From Variimorphobacter saccharofermentans (GTDB lineage Bacteria > Bacillota > Clostridia > Lachnospirales > Lachnospiraceae), in NCBI RefSeq assembly GCF_014174405.1, contig NZ_JACEGA010000001.1, positions 2,075,001 to 2,139,000 of the forward strand: 64,000 nucleotides of DNA, written 5' to 3'. Under the pieces are notes generated by a model, which saw only the letters and a list, made by a program, of their open reading frames with translations, had not been told where the DNA came from and did not search any database. The translations under genes were made by a program, and so were the position numbers. Below are positions 8,655 to 17,698 of this stretch, piece by piece (position 1 is the stretch's first letter; each line of letters starts with the position of its first letter).

Positions 8655-9911
8655 TTATTCCAGTGTGATATGTGGAATGCTACTTCCTGCTACATATGCT
8701 GTTGACCATGCGATCTGTAGATTATAACCCCCTGTTAGCGCATCCAAGTCCATGACCTCACCGGCAAAGAAAACATTCTTAACCAGCTTACTTTCCATTG
8801 TGGAAGGATTTATTTCTTTCACATTAATGCCGCCCTTTGTAATAACTGCCTGATTATAATCGCTTAATTTTGCTATTTGGAAAGTAACATTCTTAAGAAG
8901 CTTTACAAGGCGAAGACGTTCTTCTTTTGTAATGGAATTTACTTTCTTTTCCGAATCAATTAGGCTTAGACGAATAATAACATCTATTAGCTTGTTTGGC
9001 AATAGGTGGTCCAGGGAATTCTTAAATTGTTTATTCTTAAATTCTTCAAAATCACGCAAGATTCTTATATCCAGCTGTTCCTCCGTAAGAGCCGGTTTTA
9101 AGTCTATACTAAGCTGAAGAGATTCCTGCTTTCTCAAATAAGGAATAATATAGCTGCTTGCACTTAAAATTAACGGACCACTGACTCCAAAATGAGTGAA
9201 CAGCAATTCCCCAAAGTCGCGATAGATTTCTTTCTGATTGGATATTGTGGTTATTCTAATCTCAACATTCTTTAAGGATAACCCCATTAAATCCTTCACA
9301 TAACTTTCTTTTACGTGGATTGGTACAAGCGAAGGTGACAGTTCTGTAATTGTATGACCCATTGCTTTAGCAAACTCATATCCGTCACCGGTGGAACCTG
9401 TCAATGGATATGAAATACCTCCTGTTGCAATAATTACAGCATCTCCATACAATTCCTTACCGCCATCCTTGAGGATAAGGCCATGAAAACTTTCGTCCCT
9501 TATTAAAATACGGGCCACCTCACTTTGATAACGTATCTCAACTGATCTGCGCTCTAGCTCGCGGCGTAAGGCTGTGATTACATCCGATGATTTATCAGAG
9601 GAAGGAAATACACGGTTTCCACGTTCTGTCTTCAACGGAAGTCCTATACCCTCAAAAAAATCCATAACATCGAAATTATTAAAGGTATGAAATGCCTTAT
9701 ATAGGAATTTGGGATTCGAAACTACCTGCTCAAAGAAAGAATCACGATCACAGGCATTTGTTAGATTGCATCTGCCCTTACCGGTAATATATAGTTTTTT
9801 ACCGAGCTTTTCATTTTTCTCCAGTAAGGTTACCTTATGTCCGTTTTCGGCGGCTATTATTGCTGCCATCATCCCGGCAGCTCCTCCGCCGACAATTAAT
9901 ACGTTACTCAT
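8655..9911 (-). CDS. HI0933-family NAD(P)/FAD-dependent oxidoreductase (BaiN-like)
   Basis: 418-residue flavoprotein of the HI0933/YhiN/BaiN family. The N-terminus carries a dinucleotide-binding GGGAAGMMAAIIAAENGH motif and then LYITGKGRCNLTN, a hallmark of this family. The second FAD contact IATGGISYPLTGSTGDGY is mid-protein, and the C-terminus has AGEVMDLDALTGGYNLQIAW. The physiological substrate is unknown for most members; BaiN acts on bile-acid intermediates, but that activity cannot be inferred here. It lies 32 nt upstream of cmk. A clear paralogue lies at 62.2-63.5 kb. Confidence 0.9.
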   Translation of the reverse strand: MSNVLIVGGGAAGMMAAIIAAENGHKVTLLEKNEKLGKKLYITGKGRCNLTNACDRDSFFEQVVSNPKFLYKAFHTFNNFDVMDFFEGIGLPLKTERGNRVFPSSDKSSDVITALRRELERRSVEIRYQSEVARILIRDESFHGLILKDGGKELYGDAVIIATGGISYPLTGSTGDGYEFAKAMGHTITELSPSLVPIHVKESYVKDLMGLSLKNVEIRITTISNQKEIYRDFGELLFTHFGVSGPLILSASSYIIPYLRKQESLQLSIDLKPALTEEQLDIRILRDFEEFKNKQFKNSLDHLLPNKLIDVIIRLSLIDSEKKVNSITKEERLRLVKLLKNVTFQIAKLSDYNQAVITKGGINVKEINPSTMESKLVKNVFFAGEVMDLDALTGGYNLQIAWSTAYVAGSSIPHITLE

Positions 9912-10060
9912 AGAAATCTCCGATGCTTCGTTAGTTTACTTACTATAAATAAAATCTGTCAAGAATATTCTAACCTTAAATTAAGAATACATGAACATTT
10001 TTATCGTGATTGCTTCTATATTTATAATGTTTCATAATATAAAAACTTATAACATGATAA

Positions 10061-10111
10061 CATAAAATCAGGTAATTGTCGAAGTCTTTGAATCGTATCG
10101 CAATTACCTGA
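10061..10111 (-). terminator. Stem-loop after the GerMN-like lipoprotein gene
   Basis: An 11-bp stem (TCAGGTAATTG with its complement, arms at 10068-10078 and 10101-10111) around a 22-base loop. On the minus strand the sequence after it reads TTTTATG. The long loop and short T-tract make it a moderate terminator for the rimO-pgsA-cinA operon. Confidence 0.6.
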
Positions 10112-10140
10112 ATTTATCATATGATTTATTTGTTATGAAG

Positions 10141-10797
10141 TTAATCTCCTAGATATACTTCATTTATTCCTAATTGGATATGACCACTAACGTATTCTTT
10201 TCCTTCTACCCGATAAATCACTTTATGATAATCCGTATTATCAATTAAGCTCTGTGCAATCGCATCCAGTATTGCTACCTCGTATCCTGCGCCAACATTA
10301 TCAAGTGGTGCCTTATCTGATTTAAAGCTTACAATAATAGCATCACTCTCAGTAGTAATACTATCAATACCAACAACGATGGACTGGTCTTCCATGGCTT
10401 CAACAACAGTATTTACAATTAATTCCGGAGTGATAGCACTTCCTTCCGGAACTAATGCTGTAATTGGCTGAATGTCACCGCTATCAATATTCACAGTAAA
10501 TACCGATAATTCTTTATTCGCAGTAGGTTGAATTACAGATGGAGTTGGAGTTGCAACTTTCGTTGGTTCCATGTTTTCCTCATCCATAGCTGTTTCAGCG
10601 GATTTTGGAACCGAAGCCACATCCTCTTCATCCTCATGTTCTTCTTCCGGTGTAGGTGTAATGCTTACTTTTGTGGTGTCATTATCTTTCGATGCATCAA
10701 AGGTTTCAAATTGAAATATATTGCAAGCCGAAAAAAGGAATATAGGAATTATTAATATGAAACATATTAAGAACAATCTTTTTCTAGATACTCCCAT
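10141..10797 (-). CDS. Putative lipoprotein with GerMN-like C-terminal domain
   Basis: A 218-residue secreted lipoprotein of uncertain function. The start MGVSRKRL is chosen because AAGGAGG lies five bases upstream; an earlier in-frame ATG has no such site. The N-terminus is a lipoprotein signal, positive then hydrophobic, ending in the lipobox LFSAC (C25). A low-complexity Thr/Pro/Glu-rich linker follows (about 40-95). The folded C-terminus, with VIYRVEGKEYVSGHIQ, resembles the GerMN domain of spore germination/sporulation lipoproteins. The domain call is from pattern memory only. It follows cinA by 100 nt. Confidence 0.65.
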   Translation of the reverse strand: MGVSRKRLFLICFILIIPIFLFSACNIFQFETFDASKDNDTTKVSITPTPEEEHEDEEDVASVPKSAETAMDEENMEPTKVATPTPSVIQPTANKELSVFTVNIDSGDIQPITALVPEGSAITPELIVNTVVEAMEDQSIVVGIDSITTESDAIIVSFKSDKAPLDNVGAGYEVAILDAIAQSLIDNTDYHKVIYRVEGKEYVSGHIQLGINEVYLGD

Positions 10798-10897
10798 AAT
10801 AACCTCCTTAGTTGTATAATCAGTATTTTCATTGACTTTACAATAGGCCACAACTGTGTCATTTCTATGTTATTATGAAAAATATTATACAAAATAG

Positions 10898-12145
10898 TTA
10901 TTTTAGGGATCTTCTTAACAAATCCAGGGCATATATTACACTTTGATCTCGTACTTTTTGTCGATTTCCTTTAAAATGACACTCCTTTACAGTCACATGT
11001 CCTTTTACATTACATGCAATATAAACCAAACCAACTGGCTTATCTTTCGTTCCTCCATCTGGTCCAGCAATACCAGTAATCGCAAGCGCAGCATCCGCTT
11101 CTGCCGCCTCTGCAGCTCCGAGAGCCATCTCCTGTGCAGTTTGTGAGCTTACTGCACCGTACTGATCCAGAGTCTCCTTTTTTACTCCAAGGTATTTCAT
11201 CTTAGCTTCATTGGAATACGTTATAAAGCCCTCCTTTAGAATATCAGATACTCCTGGAATATTGACGATTCTGCCTGTTAGCATCCCTCCTGTACAGGAT
11301 TCGGCTGTAGTTAATGTATACTTCTTGTCTATCAAGAGATGTGCCACAACCTCTTCCAGCGTTTCTTCCTCAATACTTGTATAGATATTCTCTCCAAAAC
11401 GCTGATACAATTCATTCACCACCGGTGATAGAAGTTGATGTGCTTCTGCCTCGCAGTCTGCGGCCGCTGTGATACGAAAATGTACTTCACCATTCTTTGC
11501 ATAAGGAGCTATTGTGGGATTAGATTGCTTTTCAATCAGATCCAATATATCTGTTTCAGCCCTGCTTTCACCAATTCCACAGATTTTAATCATCTTAGAT
11601 ACAAAGGTTTTATTTTGCTTTTTCTTTAAATAAGGAAAAATATGCTGTTCAAACATCGGCTTCATTTCAGCAGGTGGTCCCGGTAAAATAATAATCGACT
11701 TATTGTTTATTTCAACTATAGAACCCGGAGCGGTCCCATTATCATTCTTAATCACAATCGAATCTTCAATTTTGAGGGCCTGCTTCCAATTGTTTTCAGT
11801 AACAATTGTGTTTTTTTCTCCTTGAAAACGGAACTTAAAATAGTCATCAATCAATCTTTTTGATTCTTCATCCATGACTAGATTTCGTTTTAATACCTTC
11901 GCAACAGATTCCTTTGTGATATCATCCTGGGTAGGGCCAAGCCCTCCTGTGAGAATGATAATATCTGATCGATGGAGAGCAGTTTCAATTACCTCACATA
12001 ATCTTCCTTCATTATCTCCAACTGTAATTTGAAAGTATAAGGAAAAACCTAATTCCGCACACTTCCTTGATAAATACTGGGCATTTGTATTAACGATATT
12101 TCCCATCAATAATTCAGTACCCACACTAATTAATTCAACCGTCAT
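10898..12145 (-). CDS. cinA: CinA-family protein (MoaB-like domain plus nicotinamide-nucleotide amidase)
   Basis: Two-domain protein of 415 residues. The N-terminal MoCF/COG1058 domain (VELISVGTELLMGNIVNTNA, then TGGLGPTQDDIT) is linked in the family to ADP-ribose pyrophosphatase activity. The C-terminal CinA domain (TTAESCTGGMLTGRI, then AITGIAGPDGGTKDKPVG) is linked to NMN deamidation, so the likely role is pyridine nucleotide salvage; the old name reflects competence and damage induction. The start at 12145 (MTVELIS) is preferred over an ATG six codons earlier because AAAGGAAG lies seven bases upstream. It follows rimO and pgsA. In many Firmicutes recA comes next, but here it does not. Confidence 0.94.
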   Translation of the reverse strand: MTVELISVGTELLMGNIVNTNAQYLSRKCAELGFSLYFQITVGDNEGRLCEVIETALHRSDIIILTGGLGPTQDDITKESVAKVLKRNLVMDEESKRLIDDYFKFRFQGEKNTIVTENNWKQALKIEDSIVIKNDNGTAPGSIVEINNKSIIILPGPPAEMKPMFEQHIFPYLKKKQNKTFVSKMIKICGIGESRAETDILDLIEKQSNPTIAPYAKNGEVHFRITAAADCEAEAHQLLSPVVNELYQRFGENIYTSIEEETLEEVVAHLLIDKKYTLTTAESCTGGMLTGRIVNIPGVSDILKEGFITYSNEAKMKYLGVKKETLDQYGAVSSQTAQEMALGAAEAAEADAALAITGIAGPDGGTKDKPVGLVYIACNVKGHVTVKECHFKGNRQKVRDQSVIYALDLLRRSLK

Positions 12146-12231
12146 AGAACAGCTTCCTTTCATTATGTCATCAAATGTTACTTCAGATGATTTACATTCA
12201 TCAGGATGAATTAGATAACAGACTGCTTTAA

Positions 12232-12771
12232 TTACTTTGTTTCTTTTAATATGCTTCTGTTTTTATATAGATAATCAACCAAAGAAATCACTGTGAGTGT
12301 AACCGATAGGTAAATTGCTACCTGCTCCAGTATATTGATAATTGGATAATCGAGGTTAATGATTAACATTACGCTCATAACCATCTGCACATTGGTTTTT
12401 ACTTTTCCCCACCAACCTGCAGCAAGTACCACACCATTATCCGATGCAATCAAGCGAAATCCATTTATAATAAAATCCCTCGCTATAATGATAATTACAA
12501 CCCAGGTAGGAATTGTCCTGAATTCTACGAAGCAGATTAAAGCACAGGATACCAGCAGCTTATCTGCAAGAGGATCCATAAATTTACCAAAATTAGTAAC
12601 AAGCTTATACTTTCGCGCTATATAACCATCCAACATATCGGATAAAGCAGCAATGATGAAGATTGCTGCAGCAATATAATTTCCGAATGGAATACCGGGT
12701 ACTAACATAAAGATCAAAAATACCGGTATCATTAACACTCTGAAGATCGTTATTTTGTTTGGTAAATTCAT
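12232..12771 (-). CDS. pgsA: CDP-diacylglycerol-glycerol-3-phosphate 3-phosphatidyltransferase
   Basis: Integral membrane enzyme that makes phosphatidylglycerophosphate from CDP-diacylglycerol, committing to phosphatidylglycerol. 179 residues with the CDP-alcohol phosphotransferase signature D-G-x2-A-R-x8-G-x3-D-x3-D visible as DMLDGYIARKYKLVTNFGKF followed by MDPLADK (about residues 45-71). Several hydrophobic segments surround it. The gene starts two bases after the rimO stop, so it is probably translationally coupled, and is followed by cinA. All catalytic aspartates are present. Confidence 0.95.
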   Translation of the reverse strand: MNLPNKITIFRVLMIPVFLIFMLVPGIPFGNYIAAAIFIIAALSDMLDGYIARKYKLVTNFGKFMDPLADKLLVSCALICFVEFRTIPTWVVIIIIARDFIINGFRLIASDNGVVLAAGWWGKVKTNVQMVMSVMLIINLDYPIINILEQVAIYLSVTLTVISLVDYLYKNRSILKETK

Positions 12772-12773
12772 AT

Positions 12774-14111
12774 CTATTTTCCCCCTTCTGAAAGCTTGCC
12801 GACCAAATCATAGCCATTTGCGCCAGTTACTACTGCTTTCACAATATCACCTGAAATTAATTCTCGTTCAGAAGATACAAAGAAGAAACCATCCACTTGA
12901 GGAGCATCCATATAGGTGCGTCCGATATATACATTTTCTTCATCTGTAAGCCTTCCTTCTATTAAAACATCAAAAATTTGATTCTTTAATTGCGAAGTAT
13001 GGGTAAATACAATGCCCTGTTGTAACTTCATAATCTCTTTCTGACGCTGTTTTTTTACCTTTGCAGTAATTTGTGGCTTAAGCTTTGCTGCAGGAGTATT
13101 GTCTTCTTTAGAATATGTGAATACTCCAAGACGTTCAAATTTCATATCTTTAACAAACTCCATTAATTCCTGATGTTCTTCCTCTGTTTCTGTCGGGAAG
13201 CCAGTGATTAATGTGGTTCTTAACACAATATCGGGAAGCTTCTCTCTCAATGTATTAATGATGTGAATCAGATCCGCTTTGGAGGTTTTTCTTCCCATTA
13301 GCTTTAAGATCCGATCCGATGCATGTTGTATTGGTATATCAAGATATCTACAAACCTTTGGCTCAGATATCATCGCTTCGATTAATTCATCTGTTATCTC
13401 TTCTGGATAGCAGTACAGGATACGTATCCATTCTATCCCTTCAATGGAAGCTAGTTCATGCAAAAGCCTGGGCAACGTATTTTCTCCATATAAATCTTTA
13501 CCGTAAATAGTAGTTTCCTGAGCGACAAGAATAAGTTCCTTTACCCCTTGTTCTGCCAGATATTTTGCTTCCTGCAACAGATCCTCCATCGGAACACTTC
13601 GGTAATTTCCACGAACCTGAGGAATAATACAATACGTGCAATGCTTATCACAACCCTCAGCTATCTTAAGATAGGTAGAGAAGGTACCCGATGTAAGAAT
13701 TCTCTTGCTACTTGATTTTGGTAGAACGTCCAAATCCTCAAAACGGGTAGGATGTTTTCCGTCAATAATCTCTTCAATAACCTTGTGTATTTCTGTAAAG
13801 CTGGAAGTACCAAGAAGGGCGTCCACCTCCGGAATTTCACGTAATATTTCATCCTTGTAACGTTCTGCTAAGCATCCTGTTACAATCAATGCTTTCAATG
13901 AACCGCTTTTTTTGTATTCCGCCATCTCAATTATGGTATTTATACTTTCCTGTTTTGCATCATGAATAAAGCAACAGGTATTTACTATAATAATATCTGC
14001 ATCTTCTTCCTGATTGGTGATTCGATAGCCACTCTCATGCAGAATACCTAACATATTTTCGCTGTCAACAAGGTTTTTATCACAACCAAGGGATATAAAA
14101 TATATGTTCAT
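12774..14111 (-). CDS. rimO: Ribosomal protein S12 methylthiotransferase RimO
   Basis: Radical-SAM enzyme that methylthiolates the conserved aspartate of ribosomal protein S12. 445 residues from MNIYFISLGC, the ATG with AAAGGA six bases upstream. The N-terminal UPF0004 domain has the auxiliary-cluster cysteines (SLGCDKNLVDSE, NTCCFIHDA, TGCLAERY). The radical-SAM cluster is CDKHCTYC (around residue 150) and the C-terminus is a TRAM domain. SLGCDKNLVDSE is typical of RimO and separates it from the MiaB paralogue at 53-54.4 kb. It is the first gene of rimO-pgsA-cinA. Confidence 0.95.
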   Translation of the reverse strand: MNIYFISLGCDKNLVDSENMLGILHESGYRITNQEEDADIIIVNTCCFIHDAKQESINTIIEMAEYKKSGSLKALIVTGCLAERYKDEILREIPEVDALLGTSSFTEIHKVIEEIIDGKHPTRFEDLDVLPKSSSKRILTSGTFSTYLKIAEGCDKHCTYCIIPQVRGNYRSVPMEDLLQEAKYLAEQGVKELILVAQETTIYGKDLYGENTLPRLLHELASIEGIEWIRILYCYPEEITDELIEAMISEPKVCRYLDIPIQHASDRILKLMGRKTSKADLIHIINTLREKLPDIVLRTTLITGFPTETEEEHQELMEFVKDMKFERLGVFTYSKEDNTPAAKLKPQITAKVKKQRQKEIMKLQQGIVFTHTSQLKNQIFDVLIEGRLTDEENVYIGRTYMDAPQVDGFFFVSSERELISGDIVKAVVTGANGYDLVGKLSEGGK

Positions 14112-14238
14112 ATTAAGTCCTTTCATTATTAATTGCTGGTAGCTTTGTTGCTTCAACATTGTAACAGCTTTTTATAAAAAAAGAAATAGTTATTTTACTC
14201 GTTATACTACAGTTATAGAACAAGCTTCAGAAACTTTC

Positions 14239-14784
14239 CTAAAATGACATATCTTGTTGTGACATATACTTCGAATATGTTTTCATCATATCTTTCACAT
14301 AATGTAAGCGTCTGCCTTTCATAACAAACGGCTTATAATCCCCAACAAAAGATGAATTCATAAATCGTTTGATACATCTAAGGTCCCGGTTGTTGTATAA
14401 ACTTCTAAGGCCCAGCTCCAGATTCTTTCGTATTCTAATCATAGCCTTAGATTGATCTACAGAGGTAATCAAAATACCATTTTCATAAATAAGTTCATAC
14501 ACCTTTTGATAAGAAAAACAAGGGTACCGTTGTCCCTTCATATTATAGTCCTTCACTGGGTTTGTGCCTATTAGGATAGCTCCGTTATAAGAAACCTTAA
14601 AATCATTATATTGATACTCTGTTTCCTCCCCTACATTGTTAACAGTAGCTGCAGATATGAGCTCACCCGATACACACTGCGAGTATGACTTTGGCATAAC
14701 AATTCTGTTTAAATAAAGATGATAATCTTTCATCGAAAATTCACAGGTAAACGGATAATTGAGTGAATTAAGGTTCAATGGCAA
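14239..14784 (-). CDS. Uncharacterised protein, possibly the larger part of a stop-interrupted gene
   Basis: 181 codons, unrecognised family. The only start available is a TTG (reads MPLNLNSLNYPFTCEF) directly after an in-frame TAA, with no good ribosome binding site beyond GGGG. The protein is soluble-looking, tyrosine- and lysine-rich, with no signal peptide or membrane segment; the C-terminus is basic. Upstream of the TAA the same frame stays open for another 39 codons that read like protein and have a plausible start. So this may be a single gene of about 220 codons interrupted by a nonsense codon, or two translationally coupled frames. It lies between folD and rimO. Function unknown. Confidence 0.6.
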   Translation of the reverse strand: MPLNLNSLNYPFTCEFSMKDYHLYLNRIVMPKSYSQCVSGELISAATVNNVGEETEYQYNDFKVSYNGAILIGTNPVKDYNMKGQRYPCFSYQKVYELIYENGILITSVDQSKAMIRIRKNLELGLRSLYNNRDLRCIKRFMNSSFVGDYKPFVMKGRRLHYVKDMMKTYSKYMSQQDMSF

Positions 14785-14904
14785 TTACCCCAATGCCGAT
14801 GGATGAATAATAAACTCCTGCTCCGCTTCCAACACACGAAAGGAACCGTCTATTATGGAAGGATTCATATTATAATTAAAAATCATTTGTTGTATGTTAT
14901 TCAA
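14785..14904 (-). pseudogene. Short frame upstream of and in frame with the 14239-14784 gene
   Basis: Starting at a TTG (14904; GGACGG about nine bases upstream) or an ATG (14886), the frame reads MNNIQQMIFNYNMNPS, continues IIDGSFRVLEAEQEF and IIHPSALG, and ends at TAA 14785-14787, directly followed in the same frame by the next coding sequence. The composition resembles a normal protein N-terminus. It is probably the 5' part of the neighbouring gene cut off by a nonsense mutation or sequencing error; a separate 39-residue peptide gene is the alternative. Confidence 0.4.
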
Positions 14905-15057
14905 ATAATATCACCGTCCGATCCTCTTTCATTAATATAGTTTAGATTGATCAGGTGTCAAAAATCAGCAACTTAATATCCATTTCACTGCATAAACCAG
15001 ACTATTGATACCCTAATCAATATTATAACAATCACTATGGAAGCGATATCTTACAGC

Positions 15058-15894
15058 CTAAAGGACTGATTCTACACAGTTGTTCATTAACATTGCTATG
15101 GTCATAGGGCCAACTCCTCCGGGTACAGGTGTAATGGCAGATACCTTATCAACCACATCATCATAATCAACATCGCCACATAGCTTGTTATTCTCATTTC
15201 TATGAATACCGACATCAATGACAACTGCTCCGTCTTTTACATATTCCTTAGTTACAAAGCGGGGTTTTCCAATCGCAACGATTAAGATATCGGCACGTTT
15301 ACATACTTCTGCTAGATTTTTAGTCCTGGAATGGCAGATGGTAACAGTTGCATTTTCTCTAAGCATTAACAAAGCCATCGGTTTTCCTACTATATTACTT
15401 CTACCAATAATGACACATTCTTTACCCTCAATTGAGATATTGGATCGCTTTAGTAATTGAATAATACCAGCCGGAGTACAGGAAAGAAATCCTTTCTGTC
15501 CGATACTTAATGCTCCCACGCTTTGCGGATGAAATCCATCCACATCCTTACTTGGGTCAATGGTCTTAATGACAAGATCTTCATCAATATGCTTTGGTAA
15601 AGGCAATTGAACAAGAATTCCGTTTACTGACACATCTTGGTTTAGCTTTATGATTAAGGACAGCAAATCCTCCTGTGTGGTGCTTTCAGGGAGCTCATAT
15701 GCCAAGGATTTTATTCCGATGTATTCACAAGCCTTCTTTTTATTACCAACATAAACACTGGATGCAGGATCATTACCGACCTGAATGACTGCTAAGGTAA
15801 TCTCAACTCCGGATGTCTTTAATTGTGCAACCTTTTCCTTTAATTCGTCCTTTATCTCGGCGGATATTTTTTTACCATCAATAATTAATGCCAT
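15058..15894 (-). CDS. folD: Bifunctional methylenetetrahydrofolate dehydrogenase/cyclohydrolase
   Basis: Interconverts 5,10-methylene-, methenyl- and 10-formyl-tetrahydrofolate, feeding purine and formyl-Met-tRNA synthesis. 278 residues from MALIIDGKKI, supported by a GGAGG five bases upstream. Family motifs: the substrate-binding YVGNKKKACEYIG with catalytic lysine (about residue 56), QLPLPKHID, the NAD(P)-binding GRSNIVGKPMA, and the C-terminal PVPGGVGPMTIAML. It has its own promoter and stands alone between the unknown gene and the divergent MATE gene. The 5-formyl-THF cyclo-ligase at 58.8 kb belongs to the same C1 pool. Confidence 0.97.
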   Translation of the reverse strand: MALIIDGKKISAEIKDELKEKVAQLKTSGVEITLAVIQVGNDPASSVYVGNKKKACEYIGIKSLAYELPESTTQEDLLSLIIKLNQDVSVNGILVQLPLPKHIDEDLVIKTIDPSKDVDGFHPQSVGALSIGQKGFLSCTPAGIIQLLKRSNISIEGKECVIIGRSNIVGKPMALLMLRENATVTICHSRTKNLAEVCKRADILIVAIGKPRFVTKEYVKDGAVVIDVGIHRNENNKLCGDVDYDDVVDKVSAITPVPGGVGPMTIAMLMNNCVESVL

Positions 15895-15946
15895 AATAAC
15901 CTCCATCTGTATGTTAAAAAATATATTTTCAATTGATTTCTAATCT

Positions 15947-15975
15947 ATTTTAATATATCTTATTGTATATCTCAA
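15947..15975 (-). promoter_or_regulatory. Sigma-A type promoter for folD
   Basis: On the minus strand TTGAGA, 17 bases, TAAAAT, about 53 nt before the folD start. Spacing is optimal and both hexamers differ from consensus by one or two bases. Confidence 0.6.
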
Positions 15976-16124
15976 GAAATATTTGAAATAACAGGAAACC
16001 ATATAGAATGATGAATAAAATCGAATTAGACATCCTGGTAATAATAAAAACCATTGTAGTTATTACTAAAATGTTATAAAACATCAATAGACATTATAGT
16101 ACATACATAGGAATGAGGTATATT

Positions 16125-17513
16125 ATGAAGATTTTTAAGAATATGAGATTTTCTTTTCTAAAGAGAGAGAACGATAATGCTTCGGATAAGCCAGCATCTT
16201 TATTCAAGTTGGTCTGGCCGATTTTTATTGAAATGACGTTAACCATGCTGGTAGGTAATGTAGATCAATATATGGTTACCAGATATTCTGAAAATGCGGT
16301 TGGTGCAATTGGAAATGCCAATCAAATTATTAATTTACTGATGATTATGTTCAATTTAATCAGCATGTCTACTATAATACTGGTTGCACAATATATTGGT
16401 TCTAATAACAAACATAAATTATCTACCATATATACCCTGTCACTATGTGTTAATCTAGTATTTAGCTTTATCATCATGTTTATCATAATATGCTTTTCAG
16501 GAACCATCTTTCGCTTTATGAAGGTCCCTCAGGATATTTATACAGATGCACATACCTATATTCTATGGATAGGCGGTTTCATATTCCTTCAGGCTATTAT
16601 ATCAGTGTTTTCAGCTATTTTTCGTGCAAATCGTATGATGAAGGAAACCATGCTCATATCTGTCTTTATTAATTTGGTTAATGTGCTTGGTAATGCATTA
16701 CTTATTAATGGAGCAGGCTTTTTACCTGCATTGGGAGTTGCTGGTGCAGCCATTGCTACGAACGTAAGCCGTTTGGTTGGTATATTATTATATTGTTACT
16801 TATTTCATAAGCACTTTGATACGAGAATTTCTCTAAAAGCATTGTCTCCATTTCCAAGAATGGAATTAAAAAAACTACTTGGTATCGGTATTCCATCAGG
16901 AGGTGAATCTTTTAGCTATTCCATAGCAATGACATTAATTCTTAAGGTGGTTAATACCTTTGGTACCTTTGTGATTAATACGAAGGTATTAGCAAGTACT
17001 TTCTCCTGGTTTTCTTACATGTACTCTTCTGCTGTAGGACAAGCTTCTCAGGTAGTCATCGGTAATTATATGGGTGCAGGTAAGGTTGATCAGGTGGACC
17101 GCCGGGTTAAAAAGACCTTAAGGAATGCAATCATCGTATCATTGGTTATCTCAACAACTATGTTTATCTTCAGTGATCTCCTATTTGGTTTGTTTTCCAA
17201 AGATCCAAGAGTTCTTGCACTTGGAAAAAAGATTATGTTCATTGAAATCCTCTTAGAGCTCGGAAAATGTACGAATATTACACTGGTACGTTCCTTGCAG
17301 GCTACTGGTGATATTAAGTTCCCCATGATAATCGGAATGGTATTTATGTGGGCAGTTGCTTTTGGATTTGGATATGTTCTAGCTGTAGTATGTAATCTAG
17401 GTCTTGTAGGAATCTGGATCGGTATGGCTCTGGATGAAGATATTCGAGCTATCATTTTCTTAATCAGATGGAAAAAAGGAAAGTGGAGGAATATCAGATT
17501 AGCTGGAGATTAA
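16125..17513 (+). CDS. MATE family multidrug/cation antiporter
   Basis: One of only two plus-strand genes. 462 residues with about twelve hydrophobic segments; the two MatE repeats start near residues 20 (KLVWPIFIEMTLTMLVGNVD) and 245 (LLGIGIPSGGESFSYSIAMT). The family exports cationic drugs or metabolites using Na+ or H+ gradients; the substrate here is unknown. The start at 16125 is preferred because GAGG lies six bases upstream; an ATG four codons earlier is also in frame. It is flanked by folD and the aconitase gene, both on the opposite strand, so it is a single-gene transcript ending near the stem-loop at 17560. Confidence 0.92.
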   Translation: MKIFKNMRFSFLKRENDNASDKPASLFKLVWPIFIEMTLTMLVGNVDQYMVTRYSENAVGAIGNANQIINLLMIMFNLISMSTIILVAQYIGSNNKHKLSTIYTLSLCVNLVFSFIIMFIIICFSGTIFRFMKVPQDIYTDAHTYILWIGGFIFLQAIISVFSAIFRANRMMKETMLISVFINLVNVLGNALLINGAGFLPALGVAGAAIATNVSRLVGILLYCYLFHKHFDTRISLKALSPFPRMELKKLLGIGIPSGGESFSYSIAMTLILKVVNTFGTFVINTKVLASTFSWFSYMYSSAVGQASQVVIGNYMGAGKVDQVDRRVKKTLRNAIIVSLVISTTMFIFSDLLFGLFSKDPRVLALGKKIMFIEILLELGKCTNITLVRSLQATGDIKFPMIIGMVFMWAVAFGFGYVLAVVCNLGLVGIWIGMALDEDIRAIIFLIRWKKGKWRNIRLAGD

Positions 17514-17559
17514 TATATAGAACTCATAATAGCTTTTATTTGTTATTGGATATTATTAA

Positions 17560-17617
17560 GGGCTTGCTATTATATGTGCACATTCTTAATGAATGTGATA
17601 CTTACAATAGCAGGCCC
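17560..17617. terminator. Two-part stem-loop between MATE and aconitase genes
   Basis: The outer 12-bp stem GGGCTTGCTATT (17560-17571) pairs with AATAGCAGGCCC (17606-17617, one G-T pair). Inside it a second stem CACATTC/GAATGTG closes on a TTAAT loop. It lies 46 nt after the MATE stop and 82 nt beyond the end of the converging aconitase gene, so it may serve both. T-tracts on either side are weak. Confidence 0.55.
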
Positions 17618-17698
17618 AGCTTTATGTTTAATTATGGACTTAAATAAATAATGGCGTTTTTATTTGTGTAAAGAAATTAAATTATACTAATAATATCA

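Noticed and set aside
8655..9911. Calling the flavoprotein a bile-acid enzyme (BaiN)
   Set aside because: No bai genes are nearby; the family is broad and the motif set is shared with the unrelated-context copy at 62 kb.
10798..10851. Longer N-terminus (MAYCKVNENT...) for the lipoprotein at 10141
   Set aside because: The extension would displace the signal peptide from the N-terminus, and the internal ATG has an ideal AAGGAGG.
16000..16112. Riboswitch upstream of the MATE gene
   Set aside because: The leader is short and AT-rich; no conserved riboswitch core (for example guanidine or PRPP motifs) or terminator/antiterminator pair could be drawn.
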